From: Fulvivirga sp.
GTDB taxonomy: Bacteria; Bacteroidota; Bacteroidia; Cytophagales; Cyclobacteriaceae
Direction: 5' to 3'
NCBI GenBank assembly: GCA_028280565.1
Contig: JANQLQ010000093.1
Coordinates: 1-40,504 of the forward strand
Length of the DNA stretch: 40,504 bases
In this document: positions 9,016 to 16,824 of the stretch, one piece after another
How positions within the stretch are numbered: the stretch's first letter is position 1
How the letters are laid out: each line of letters opens with the position of its first letter
The notes under the pieces: model-generated
What the model saw: the letters and a program-made list of their open reading frames with translations, nothing else
Database searches by the model: none
What the model was told of the DNA's origin: nothing
Translations under genes and position numbers: made by a program

Positions 9016-10161
9016 ATGATACCCCTTTATTTTCATAGTCCTGGTCTCAAATTTCATACCTTCTTACAAAGGTTTACGACTTACATCTTTAACCCGGGAC
9101 TTGACAGGGTATTAACATTTCTTCTCTGCTGCTTGATCCTACCAGCACTTTATGGACAAAGTCCTTTTAGTTTTAACGGAGAACGGGTGGCTGCGGGCAC
9201 CAAAAAGCATTTTACAATTCGTGTTTCGGATGATCAAGCGAACCAAACTGTTATTCCTGTCACTGTTTTTCACGGGAAAAGAAACGGTCCTGTTTTAGGC
9301 ATCACGGCGGGTGTACACGGGTATGAATATGCCCCTATCCTAGCCGGGCAAAAGCTGATCCGGCGAATTGATCCTACCATACTTACAGGCACAGTGATCC
9401 TTGTCCAGGTCGCCAACGTGGGCAGCTTTTCGGGCAGGTCCCCTTACCTAAATCCACTTGATGGTAAAAACCTAAATCGCTCATTCCCAGGCCACCCGGA
9501 CGGATCGATCACCGAGCGTATGGCCAATGTTATATCGAGCAATATCATTCCCCGCTGTAACTACTTTGTAGATATGCACGGCGGGGACGCGCCCGAAGAC
9601 CTGGCGCCCTACGCAGCCTACTACCAGCACGACCAAAAACAAGAAATTTCTGAAAAAGGAAGGAAAATGGCCATAAACCTTGGCTTTGACCACGTGATCG
9701 TCTTTAAGACCACCTCCAAAGACTACATGAAAGTGGGATCGCCCAGCCTTTATTGTTCTGCCGAAGCTTTTAAGCAGGGTATACCTGCCGCAGATATTGA
9801 ATGTGGAAGACTGGGAATGGTTGAGCACATTTTCGTAAATAAAATTGTAGCCGGTATCGAAAACCTGCTTTACCATCTCGAAATGATCAAAGGAGTGCCT
9901 AGCCCTGCTGAAAAGATAGCTTTCATCGATGAGCGATCCTATATAACCAGTTCCCATGACGGGATCTTCTATCCGCTAAAGTCCAGTGGTGCCTATGTGC
10001 TGAAGGGAATGAAATTAGGATATATCACAGATTTCTTCAATGCCCCCCTGGAAGAAATTTATGCCCATGAAAGTGGGATTATTTTATACATCCTTGGAAC
10101 GCCCCCAGTGAATAAGGGGGAAACGCTGGCCACCATCGGCATCATTAAAGAAGAAGAATGA
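9016..10161 (+). CDS. M14-fold zinc hydrolase (succinylglutamate desuccinylase/aspartoacylase family), exported
   Basis: A 381-residue enzyme of the AstE/AspA branch of the M14 zinc carboxypeptidase fold. The zinc-ligand motif HxxE is seen in GVHGYEY (His101, Glu104), the third ligand is in DMHGG (His188), and the substrate-binding NLNRSFPG follows the usual DLNRxFPG pattern (about 152-159). Residues about 31-47 are a hydrophobic export signal, preceded by about 30 extra residues, so the true start may be downstream of 9016; I found no better start codon with certainty. Known relatives cleave acyl-amino acids, but the family also has many uncharacterised exported members. Its stop codon overlaps the next start (ATGA), suggesting an operon with the permease fragment and the DUF5916 gene, in the remains of a metal-uptake locus. 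Confidence 0.85.
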   Translation: MIPLYFHSPGLKFHTFLQRFTTYIFNPGLDRVLTFLLCCLILPALYGQSPFSFNGERVAAGTKKHFTIRVSDDQANQTVIPVTVFHGKRNGPVLGITAGVHGYEYAPILAGQKLIRRIDPTILTGTVILVQVANVGSFSGRSPYLNPLDGKNLNRSFPGHPDGSITERMANVISSNIIPRCNYFVDMHGGDAPEDLAPYAAYYQHDQKQEISEKGRKMAINLGFDHVIVFKTTSKDYMKVGSPSLYCSAEAFKQGIPAADIECGRLGMVEHIFVNKIVAGIENLLYHLEMIKGVPSPAEKIAFIDERSYITSSHDGIFYPLKSSGAYVLKGMKLGYITDFFNAPLEEIYAHESGIILYILGTPPVNKGETLATIGIIKEEE

Positions 10162-10700
10162 CCACGGATCATAAAGAACATACGAGTATTATTCTTGACT
10201 TGCTGACTTTAAAACGAGACCCTGCAAAGTTTAAAACCTGTTTATCCCCTTACCTTACTGTAACTATGCTACAAGCCACGGACCTTACTAAAAACTATGC
10301 AGCCTTCACTTCGCTCAAAGACATCGGCAACCGACACCAGGTAGACCAATACAATGCGCAGGTTGCTAAGAGGAATCAACGGACATCCTGCCCTCAATGG
10401 CTGGGCCCGCCAGTGATCATGCAGGATGCGCTTGCCCATATCGCCGAAACAGGTTTGGACACTTTCCTGTACTTCCAGCATGTTCTTTCAAGCTTTCACA
10501 GAAAAATCACCGGCTTTTACTTTACCCGGCTTTTTTGGGATAAGCCTATCCTGCTGGAGGATTATTCAAAACTTCCCACATTTCAAATGATACCGGTCGA
10601 GGACCGTTGGAACTCCTTTTGGCCCGGATTAGGAAAGATCGCCATAGCGGCAGCTATAGTGGTTACATTAGGATTTGTTCAAATGGAAAAAGATCTCTAA
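10158..10700 (+). pseudogene. C-terminal half of a DUF3526 ABC-2 type permease
   Basis: A 180-residue frame that matches the periplasmic and C-terminal part of DUF3526-containing ABC permeases as I know them: a D-x-YNAQVAKRNQ stretch, then GPPVIMQDALAHIAETGLDT, then FHRKITGFYFTRLFWDKPI, ending in one membrane helix (about 155-175). Complete members have about 400 or more residues with an N-terminal set of membrane helices, all absent here. The ATG overlaps the stop of the upstream gene by 4 nt, so it may still be translated, but a transporter subunit without its helices is unlikely to work. I infer a truncated gene. No companion ATPase gene of this type is present nearby. Confidence 0.6.
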
Positions 10701-10702
10701 CT

Positions 10703-12913
10703 ATGGTAAGATCAATACTACTCTTATTTCTTAGTTCCAGGGCGATCGTCTCGTTGGGCCAGGCCAGGGACGACCAAAATTTCTCCCCACCGGAAGATCC
10801 ACCCGTGGTAACAGCACAAAAGGTGAAGGGGATCATAAAACTCGACGGAAAGCTTTCCGAGGAAGACTGGCAGCGTGCCTCGGTGACCTCTGACTTCTTC
10901 CGGATGGAACCGCGGCAGGGAGGCACATACTTGTATGATACACGCGTTAAAATACTTTATGACGAAAAAAACCTCTATGTAGGTGCTTTTTGCAAAGATT
11001 CTTTAGGGCGCAAGGGCGTACGGGTACAAGACCTGCGCAGGGATTTTAGTTGGGGTGAAAATGATATATTTTTAGTTCAGCTCGATCCACAAAACTTAAA
11101 GCAATACTGTGTTTCTTTTCAAACCACTCCGTATGGCAACCAGCGTGATTTACAGAACTTCAATGACGAGAACACGGACAACGACTGGAACGCCCTCTGG
11201 TCAGTGCGTACCCATCGTACAGATTCGGGGTACTTTGCCGAATTCGCTATTCCTTTCAAATCGATCCGGTATGAGCAGGCGCAAGGGCCCGAGCCTGTGA
11301 CCTGGGGGATCACTTTCAGCCGCTTGGCCCGGCGCGATTATGAGCAGACCGTTTTCCCAGCCATTCCACAATCCTTTTCCCCGTACAGGATGACCTACGC
11401 AGCACGGCTCAAAGGGCTGGAACTGCCAGAACCAAGCGCGAACGTAAGAGTAGAACCGTACTTTTTATACCAATATGATGACATCGAAGAAGAAGGTGTC
11501 AATTCATCAGAGGGTGATGCGAAGCTTGGGGGTGATATTAAATGGGCTATAAACCCACGTTCTGTGCTGGACTTTACATTTAACACCGATTTTGCGCAGG
11601 CCGATGTAGACCGAGCCGTTAACAACCTGGAGCGATTCAACATTTTCTTCCCGGAGAGAAGGCAATTTTTCCTAGAAAACTCGGGCATCTGGGCAGGCGC
11701 TGGCAACCGATCCGTGACCCCATTCTTCAGCCGAACCATAGGGCTGCAAGGCAGTTTTGACGCTGAGCCTGCCCGTATCAACGCCGGCGCACGCTACACG
11801 ATGAGAAATGAAAACAGGGCGATAGCCGGGCTGTACATTCACCAGGCTGAAACCCCAAATTCTCCGGGCGCAAGCTTTGCCGTGGCGCGGTACCTCCAGA
11901 ATTATGGGAAAGAGAATAACATGGGTATTATGGTCACCCACCGGCTGGATGAAAGCTCAGGTGAGTTGGGCATCCGGGAAAGCCACAATACAACCGTCAC
12001 CCTGGACGGATTGGTCCGCCCCAAGGATGAGCTTACAATAACCTACATGCTATCAGGCTCTCGTGACAATTCCAACGATACCCTGGGGCTAGCGGGAAGC
12101 CTCTTCGCGGGCTATACCACGAATAAGTTTTATGCCGGTTGGCTCACCAATTTTGTTTCGGAAGATTACAACCCCGATATGGGCTTCGTATTTCAACGGA
12201 ACGTGATCTGGCACAATCCCGGGGGCTATTTTATCTGGCGTCCTAAAAATATACCCTGGATCAGGCGATTCGATCCCGGCGCATTTTTTAACTATTACCA
12301 TGACGCCAGCGATCCCGGGAATTTCCAGCAAGCTAACATTTACCTCTTCCCTATCTACCTGATCCTGACCAACGGTGGCTTTTTGCAATACGCCGTTTTT
12401 CCAACGTGGCAAAACATCAATTTTAATTTTACCCCATTGGGGATCCCGATAGCACAAGATGACTACTTCTATACCCGGCACCAAATTGACTTTTATACGG
12501 ACCGGTCGGCTAAGTTTTCGGTTTCTGGCAGTGTTAACTGGGGAGAATTCTACAATGGGCAGAGAACCACTGTAGAAGGTGGACTCAGGTTTGCTCCTAT
12601 CCCCCACGCCGCCCTCACCGTTGACTATGAATTCAATGATCTAAGCCGCCTCGGAGAAGCCAACGAGGCGTTGGAAACGCACCTTACCACCGTAGGTTCA
12701 CGTTTTGCGCTGAATCCAAGGGTACAGCTTTCCGTCTTCTACCAGTACAACAGCTTCGACGAGCAGGGCCGGTGGAATGTAAGGGGCAGTTGGGAGTATC
12801 GCCCGCTTTCTTTTATCTACCTGGTGTTTAACGATACACGGATCGATGACCTTGAAAATCCCTTCCAGGAACAGCAATTCATAGGAAAACTGACTTTTTT
12901 GAAACAGTTCTAA
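10703..12913 (+). CDS. CBM9-like / DUF5916 outer-membrane protein
   Basis: A 736-residue exported protein. A signal peptide (about 1-20) is followed by a carbohydrate-binding-module-9-like domain (about 40-230; KGIIKLDGKLSEEDWQRA, then RVKILYDEKNLYVGAF). The remainder is the DUF5916 region, rich in alternating aromatic residues and ending in F like an outer-membrane beta-barrel. A typical landmark is the FPERRQFFLENSGIW stretch near residue 320. Function is unknown; genes of this family often sit near TonB receptors or proteases in Bacteroidetes. The chosen ATG at 10703 sits 2 nt after the upstream stop and directly before the signal peptide. It appears intact, unlike its two upstream transport neighbours. 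Confidence 0.8.
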   Translation: MVRSILLLFLSSRAIVSLGQARDDQNFSPPEDPPVVTAQKVKGIIKLDGKLSEEDWQRASVTSDFFRMEPRQGGTYLYDTRVKILYDEKNLYVGAFCKDSLGRKGVRVQDLRRDFSWGENDIFLVQLDPQNLKQYCVSFQTTPYGNQRDLQNFNDENTDNDWNALWSVRTHRTDSGYFAEFAIPFKSIRYEQAQGPEPVTWGITFSRLARRDYEQTVFPAIPQSFSPYRMTYAARLKGLELPEPSANVRVEPYFLYQYDDIEEEGVNSSEGDAKLGGDIKWAINPRSVLDFTFNTDFAQADVDRAVNNLERFNIFFPERRQFFLENSGIWAGAGNRSVTPFFSRTIGLQGSFDAEPARINAGARYTMRNENRAIAGLYIHQAETPNSPGASFAVARYLQNYGKENNMGIMVTHRLDESSGELGIRESHNTTVTLDGLVRPKDELTITYMLSGSRDNSNDTLGLAGSLFAGYTTNKFYAGWLTNFVSEDYNPDMGFVFQRNVIWHNPGGYFIWRPKNIPWIRRFDPGAFFNYYHDASDPGNFQQANIYLFPIYLILTNGGFLQYAVFPTWQNINFNFTPLGIPIAQDDYFYTRHQIDFYTDRSAKFSVSGSVNWGEFYNGQRTTVEGGLRFAPIPHAALTVDYEFNDLSRLGEANEALETHLTTVGSRFALNPRVQLSVFYQYNSFDEQGRWNVRGSWEYRPLSFIYLVFNDTRIDDLENPFQEQQFIGKLTFLKQF

Positions 12914-12990
12914 AATGCCCGGTCGGCCCGATTTGCTCAAGGACGACTCCTGGCAGTTAATATACAAGCTTTCCCTAGCAGGTATTGGGG

Positions 12991-13146
12991 ATGATGGTAC
13001 TCTCCATCAGCTCCATGGTGGATGCCGTGTACCTGCGCAACCTTGTAATTACCTGGGCCTTTGCAGGGATTTTCCTCCTTTTCGCAATAACGCTGTTCGT
13101 GAGCGGCATAACAGGCTTATTGCCACCGGCTCTTCTTCTGTACTAA
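12991..13146 (+). pseudogene. Short membrane-protein fragment
   Basis: A 51-residue frame with an amphipathic start (SISSMVDAVYLRNLVITWAF) and a hydrophobic core ending in LLPPALLLY. It looks like one or two helices of an integral membrane protein, perhaps an ABC-type permease, and may be debris of the same decayed locus that left the DUF3526 fragment. No clear ribosome binding site is visible and I cannot name the family. The rest of 12914-13302 holds nothing I can support. Confidence 0.3.
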
Positions 13147-13302
13147 GCCGGGCACTTTTTTACAAGGCAAGCGGTGTTATCACCAGGATCGGAGTGTGCG
13201 GTATTACACGCCTTGTTGACTATTTAGAAATATATGCCTTTGTAGCAGTTTGGGGCGTGTTTTTGTTTTTGAAATAGCGGTAATGATTTCCCCATGACTC
13301 GT

Positions 13303-13743
13303 TCATGCCACAGGGTCGAGACTCTTGCAGTCTTTACAAATTCCGCTGAGCGTGTAATTCACCCTGTTCACCAAAAACTCATCCGACAGTTTTACCTCTG
13401 GTATCTTCACATCATCCAGGCAATACGTCTGGTTGCATTCCTCGCAAATGAAATGAGCATGCTGGTGTGTATGCGCCTCACCGGGGCAATTCTTTCCACA
13501 AAGGGCATACTTGACGCCTTGGCCATCCTCGGAAGCACGATGTAATATCCCACTTTCTTCAAAAGAACTTAACGCCCGGTATACCGTTACGCGGTCTCGC
13601 TTAGACGTCATCTTAGCTACAATATCACTGGCGGAAAGCGCAAAATCATGGTCCATAAAAAGCCCTAGCATTTCCATACGTATAGGAGTTTTCTTTAAAC
13701 CATGGGCACTCAAAAGATCACCGATCAGTCTTTTGTCTTCCAT
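13303..13743 (-). CDS. Fur-family transcriptional repressor, probably Zur
   Basis: A 146-residue metalloregulator with the Fur fold. The N-terminal winged helix has the recognition-helix motif RVTVYRALSSFEESGILH (about 51-68). The dimerisation domain carries two CxxC pairs, Cys100/Cys103 and Cys136/Cys139, which form the structural zinc site of the family, and a histidine cluster HTHQHAH (91-97) for the sensing site. It is divergent from the MerC/CobW operon and shares with it a region containing paired palindromes. COG0523 GTPases, MerC and a Zrg-like ABC transporter in the neighbourhood argue for zinc sensing (Zur) over iron (Fur). I found no copy of the palindrome right before this gene itself; a shorter dyad, AGTGT-AATA-ACACT, lies about 30 nt upstream of its start. 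Confidence 0.85.
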   Translation of the reverse strand: MEDKRLIGDLLSAHGLKKTPIRMEMLGLFMDHDFALSASDIVAKMTSKRDRVTVYRALSSFEESGILHRASEDGQGVKYALCGKNCPGEAHTHQHAHFICEECNQTYCLDDVKIPEVKLSDEFLVNRVNYTLSGICKDCKSLDPVA

Positions 13744-13878
13744 ACTTCAGAATAATAGTTTTGCGGTGTTCTAGTGTAATAACACTGGCAAATTAGGTAA
13801 GTTTGGTCATTCAAAAGGTTTATCTGCTACGGATCTTTTTTACGTGGATCTTAGCATCCAAGCCCTTTATAGCTAGTT

Positions 13879-14018
13879 CGCGTTTGCAACGCAGACCGAT
13901 TGAGTAATACAGGGCACTTACGCAAGCATTTGTAATACGGGTATCAAACGTACACCGTGATCAAGACAGTAAACTCTCCTTTAAAAAACCTGCGCGAAAA
14001 TGTTACTTATCAAACTGG
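13879..14018. repeat. Dispersed repeat family 1, copy A
   Basis: About 140 bp that align along their whole length with 38569-38707. Shared segments include CGCGTTTGCAACG, ATTGAG, AGCATTTGTAAT-CGGGTATC and CACACCGTGATCAAG-like runs, ending in CTTATCAAA. Two short hairpin modules, GTTTGCAAC-type and CATTTGTAAT-type, resemble REP-like units. It lies in the repressor/MerC intergenic region but upstream of the operators. Confidence 0.75.
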
Positions 14019-14282
14019 TGGTATCAAGCATACCCCGCTGGGGAATGGCTGCGTAACCCTTGTATTGACCTAGCCGACCTACATGCAACACAAATTTTCA
14101 ACACTTTGAAAATCCGTACTTTATAAAGTATCGATCTTCGTTCCCCATACCTCCATTATTGGAGAAATAAGTAAAAAAATGACTGATGTCATTCCTACTC
14201 GAAGCATTTTCGAAAATGTTACCATTCGTAAAGATGTATTATATTATTTTTCTACTAAATGAAGTGCTTATAAAACGCATTC

Positions 14283-14309
14283 ATTAAATGCAACTATGTT
14301 GCATTTAAT
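14283..14309. promoter_or_regulatory. Zur-like operator 1: perfect 12+3+12 palindrome
   Basis: Arms ATTAAATGCAAC and GTTGCATTTAAT are exact complements around TAT. The right half contains the TTG at 14299-14301 that serves as the -33 promoter element, so a bound dimer would block polymerase. The core TGCAAC-N3-GTTGCA recurs three more times in the window, each time before a transport or metal-homeostasis gene. Confidence 0.75.
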
Positions 14310-14328
14310 ATTTATAGTCCTATATTTG
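14299..14328 (+). promoter_or_regulatory. Promoter of the MerC/COG0523 operon
   Basis: TTG (14299-14301), a 19-nt gap and TATATTTG (14321-14328) fit the Bacteroidetes -33/-7 consensus. The -7 element ends inside the second palindrome and the -33 element lies inside the first. The predicted transcript begins close to 14335, about 20 nt before the ATG at 14358. Confidence 0.7.
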
Positions 14329-14341
14329 CAACCCTGTTGCA
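14327..14341. promoter_or_regulatory. Zur-like operator 2 (TGCAAC-CCT-GTTGCA)
   Basis: A perfect 6+3+6 palindrome whose left end overlaps the last two bases of the -7 element. Its centre is 38 bp from that of operator 1, close to the 36 bp between the two palindromes at 8442-8498. It also rules out the TTG at 14337 as the start codon of the MerC gene, since that triplet is part of the operator. Confidence 0.7.
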
Positions 14342-14357
14342 TCTAAACTACCAGCAC

Positions 14358-14771
14358 ATGAAAAATCAAACTCTAGGGTTGCCGCTAGACTTTATTGGTT
14401 TTAGCGCCTCTTTATTATGCGCCTTGCATTGTGCGGCGCTCCCCTTTTTCCTCAGCCTTATTCCATTATCCGGGTTGAAATACTTGGATAATGTATGGAT
14501 AGAGTATATATTTATTTTAGCCAGCTTTTCTATCGCTGGCTATTCATTGATCCGGGGGTACTTCAGGCACCATCACAAGTTAGCCCTTCTCCTGGTAACG
14601 GCAGGATTTGCGCTAGTGGGTACCGGTCATTTTCTTGGGCATGGATGGAATGAGGTTGTTCTTACCTCCAGTGGCGCGGTAATCGTAGCCGTCGCCCACC
14701 TATTGAACTGGAACTATACACGGCAAATGAACCAGGAATGTCCAAGTTGTGAGCAAAACAATAAAGCATAA
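14358..14771 (+). CDS. MerC-domain membrane protein
   Basis: A 137-residue integral membrane protein with four predicted helices. A cysteine pair lies in the first helix (LLCALHCAALPF, Cys21 and Cys25), as in the MerC mercury transporters, and there is a histidine-bearing loop (RHHHK, then GHFLGHGW) and a C-terminal CPSC metal-binding motif. MerC proteins of mercury operons carry Hg(II), but in Bacteroidetes such genes commonly stand next to Fur-family and COG0523 genes without mer genes, and none is seen here. I infer a zinc or other divalent metal role. The gene is first in the operator-controlled run; the COG0523 gene follows after 6 nt. The ATG at 14358 was chosen because the longer TTG start falls inside an operator. 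Confidence 0.8.
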   Translation: MKNQTLGLPLDFIGFSASLLCALHCAALPFFLSLIPLSGLKYLDNVWIEYIFILASFSIAGYSLIRGYFRHHHKLALLLVTAGFALVGTGHFLGHGWNEVVLTSSGAVIVAVAHLLNWNYTRQMNQECPSCEQNNKA

Positions 14772-14777
14772 AGAACC

Positions 14778-15992
14778 ATGTTCAGAACAAAAAAGTTACC
14801 GGTGACTGTGCTAAGCGGCTTCTTGGGCGCTGGCAAAACCACGCTGCTCAATCATGTGCTCAATAACCGGGAAGGATTGAAAGTAGCCGTGATCGTCAAT
14901 GATATGAGCGAGGTGAACATCGATGAAAAACTCGTTGCTAACGGGACTAAGCTTTCTCGTACGGATGAAAAACTGGTGGAAATGAGTAACGGCTGCATCT
15001 GTTGTACACTTCGTGAAGACCTGATGATCGAAGTGGAAAAACTGGCCAAAATGAAAAAGTTCGATTACCTGCTGATCGAAAGCACAGGGATCTCGGAGCC
15101 TATCCCGGTGGCCCAAACTTTTTCTTTTGTCACGGGAGATGAATTGTATGACCTTACCAAAATAAGTCGGCTCGATACGATGGTCACCGTGGTAGATGCC
15201 TTCAATTTTTTTAACGACTTTGGCAGCGCTGATACGATTTTGAGTCGCGGCATGACGGATGACCAAGCGGACCAGCGCTCCATTGTTAACCTGCTGACTG
15301 ACCAAGTAGAATTTGCCAATGTGATCATCCTGAACAAATCAGACCTGGTGACGCAAGACCAATTAGGCTTACTGGAAAAAACACTGTACAAATTAAACCC
15401 GACGGCCAAGATCATTCGCACCACGCACAGTAAGGTTGATCCAAGAGAAATTTTAAACACAGGCTTGTTTGACTATGAAATTGCCGAGCAATCAGCAGGA
15501 TGGCAGAAAGAGTTGGAACTGGCACAAAAAGGCATCGGGCATAACCCGGAGACAGAAGAGTATGGGATCAGCTCATTTGTTTACCGCCAAGCAAAGCCCT
15601 TCCACCCGCAGCGTTTCCTGCAATACGTTAGCCGTCATTTCCCTCCTGCGGTCGTGCGCAGCAAAGGGATCTTTTGGCTGGCTTCCCGGCCGGACCATGC
15701 CATATTGTGGAGCCAGGCCGGGGGATCGATGAAAGCGGAGATCTACGGCCGGTGGTGGGCCAGTGTATCCATGAAAAAACGTGCCCTAAGCCCTGACTAC
15801 CTGGAAAACCAAGAACAGATCCAGGCAAAATGGCATAATCAATGGGGCGACCGTATGAACGAACTCGTATTCATAGGAATGGACATGGAAAAGGAGAAGA
15901 TCACCGCAGAACTGGATAAGTGTCTCGTCAATGACCTTGACGTCATCGGCATGCAATCAGGCAACCGGTTTATCGACGAATGGCCGATATGA
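14778..15992 (+). CDS. COG0523 GTP-dependent metallochaperone (ZigA/CobW type)
   Basis: A 404-residue G3E-family GTPase. The P-loop is GFLGAGKT (14-21), the metal-binding CxCC is CICC (73-76) in the switch region, ESTGISEP marks the G3-like loop, and NKSD gives guanine recognition (about 190). The C-terminal CobW_C domain is of the longer ZigA/YeiR form with a tryptophan-rich end. COG0523 proteins in Zur regulons are thought to hand zinc to essential enzymes during starvation. It is the second gene of the operator-controlled run, 6 nt after MerC, and its stop overlaps the next start as ATGA. Which client enzyme it serves cannot be told from sequence. Confidence 0.9.
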   Translation: MFRTKKLPVTVLSGFLGAGKTTLLNHVLNNREGLKVAVIVNDMSEVNIDEKLVANGTKLSRTDEKLVEMSNGCICCTLREDLMIEVEKLAKMKKFDYLLIESTGISEPIPVAQTFSFVTGDELYDLTKISRLDTMVTVVDAFNFFNDFGSADTILSRGMTDDQADQRSIVNLLTDQVEFANVIILNKSDLVTQDQLGLLEKTLYKLNPTAKIIRTTHSKVDPREILNTGLFDYEIAEQSAGWQKELELAQKGIGHNPETEEYGISSFVYRQAKPFHPQRFLQYVSRHFPPAVVRSKGIFWLASRPDHAILWSQAGGSMKAEIYGRWWASVSMKKRALSPDYLENQEQIQAKWHNQWGDRMNELVFIGMDMEKEKITAELDKCLVNDLDVIGMQSGNRFIDEWPI

Positions 15993-16657
15993 ACATACAC
16001 AGTTATTTGCCACAATGGGTGGGGCGTAAGATCCGGCCGCGGCAAGTGATCAGCCACAATTGGGAAGATCGCCCCAAGATCTTACAACACGATGTGAACC
16101 TTTTCTGCTGGACGAGGTCATTGGCAGCGCCTGTTACACGCTACTTAGAGGAACAGGTGCAAGCATCTCTCCAACCAATCAGCTGCCCGGTAGAAAAGAA
16201 TAACTCTTCTCAACAGCTGTCAGCGGCACGGGCCGTGTGGGAGGATACCCGGTCACCGGAAGGCGATCTTTTCTGGAAGGATGTGCATAACGTTACCCGT
16301 GACTTCCTGCAATTTTCAAAGGATGGTACTGGCACATTACATCTAAAAGTGGTGACCGACGACGCCTGCTCCAAGTTCCATGTAGACGGTTACCGGCTAC
16401 GGTTGTTCACTTCTTACCTGGGGCCTGGTACAGAATGGCTGCCTGAAGATGCCGTCAACCGGCATGCTTTGGGTACTACTAATGAGCAAATTGTAAAAAA
16501 ACCAACCCGCTTCCAAAGCTTGTGTACCGGTCATGTAGGCATTTTGAAAGGGGAAATCCCCAATCAAAATCAAGCGGTACGGGGAATAGTTCATCGGTCG
16601 CCACCTATAAAAGATACAGGGCAAAGAAGGTTGATCCTCAGGGTGGATATTGAATAG
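15989..16657 (+). CDS. DUF1826 protein, possible 2-oxoglutarate/Fe(II) oxygenase fold
   Basis: A 222-residue protein of the DUF1826 family, a frequent neighbour of COG0523 genes in zinc-controlled loci (from memory). No function is established that I know of. I notice an arrangement like the jelly-roll oxygenases: HxD in [12 protein letters not shown] (His131, Asp133), then [10 protein letters not shown], then a distal histidine in GIVHRSPP (His202), then Arg213 exactly 11 residues on. That spacing, H-x10-R, is typical of Fe(II)/2-oxoglutarate enzymes. It is an inference without structure comparison. The start at 15989 overlaps the upstream stop by 4 nt; an ATG at 15980 in frame is possible. 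The protein has no signal peptide and is probably cytoplasmic. Confidence 0.8.
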   Translation: MNIHSYLPQWVGRKIRPRQVISHNWEDRPKILQHDVNLFCWTRSLAAPVTRYLEEQVQASLQPISCPVEKNNSSQQLSAARAVWEDTRSPEGDLFWKDVHNVTRDFLQFSKDGTGTLHLKVVTDDACSKFHVDGYRLRLFTSYLGPGTEWLPEDAVNRHALGTTNEQIVKKPTRFQSLCTGHVGILKGEIPNQNQAVRGIVHRSPPIKDTGQRRLILRVDIE

Positions 16658-16824
16658 CCAGCTTTCCAACATAAAGCGTGTTCAAATGAGGCAGAAAAGA
16701 AGACAAATTATTAAGGATCAGCAGTTGTTAATACCTTTTACTTTGGTCATAGGCCTGTGCCGAGACTTACCATGGAGAAACTTGCAGAATCTAGCATTGC
16801 TAACGGACCTTTAACTACCCCGTA

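Noticed and set aside
12915-13277. A 120-residue plus-strand frame
   Set aside because: It has no recognisable domain or signal and overlaps a different frame that looks like a membrane-protein fragment; composition is unlike a real protein.
13744-13800. Autoregulatory Zur box in front of the Fur-family gene
   Set aside because: The dyad AGTGT-AATA-ACACT there has a different sequence from the TGCAAC-N3-GTTGCA motif, so it cannot be counted as the same site.
14337-14357. Upstream TTG start for the MerC-domain gene
   Set aside because: The TTG is inside the operator palindrome and at the expected transcription start, so there would be no leader.
14337-14771. Mercury resistance (mer) operon
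   Set aside because: MerC alone suggested it, but merA, merT, merP and merR are absent, and the regulator is of the Fur family.
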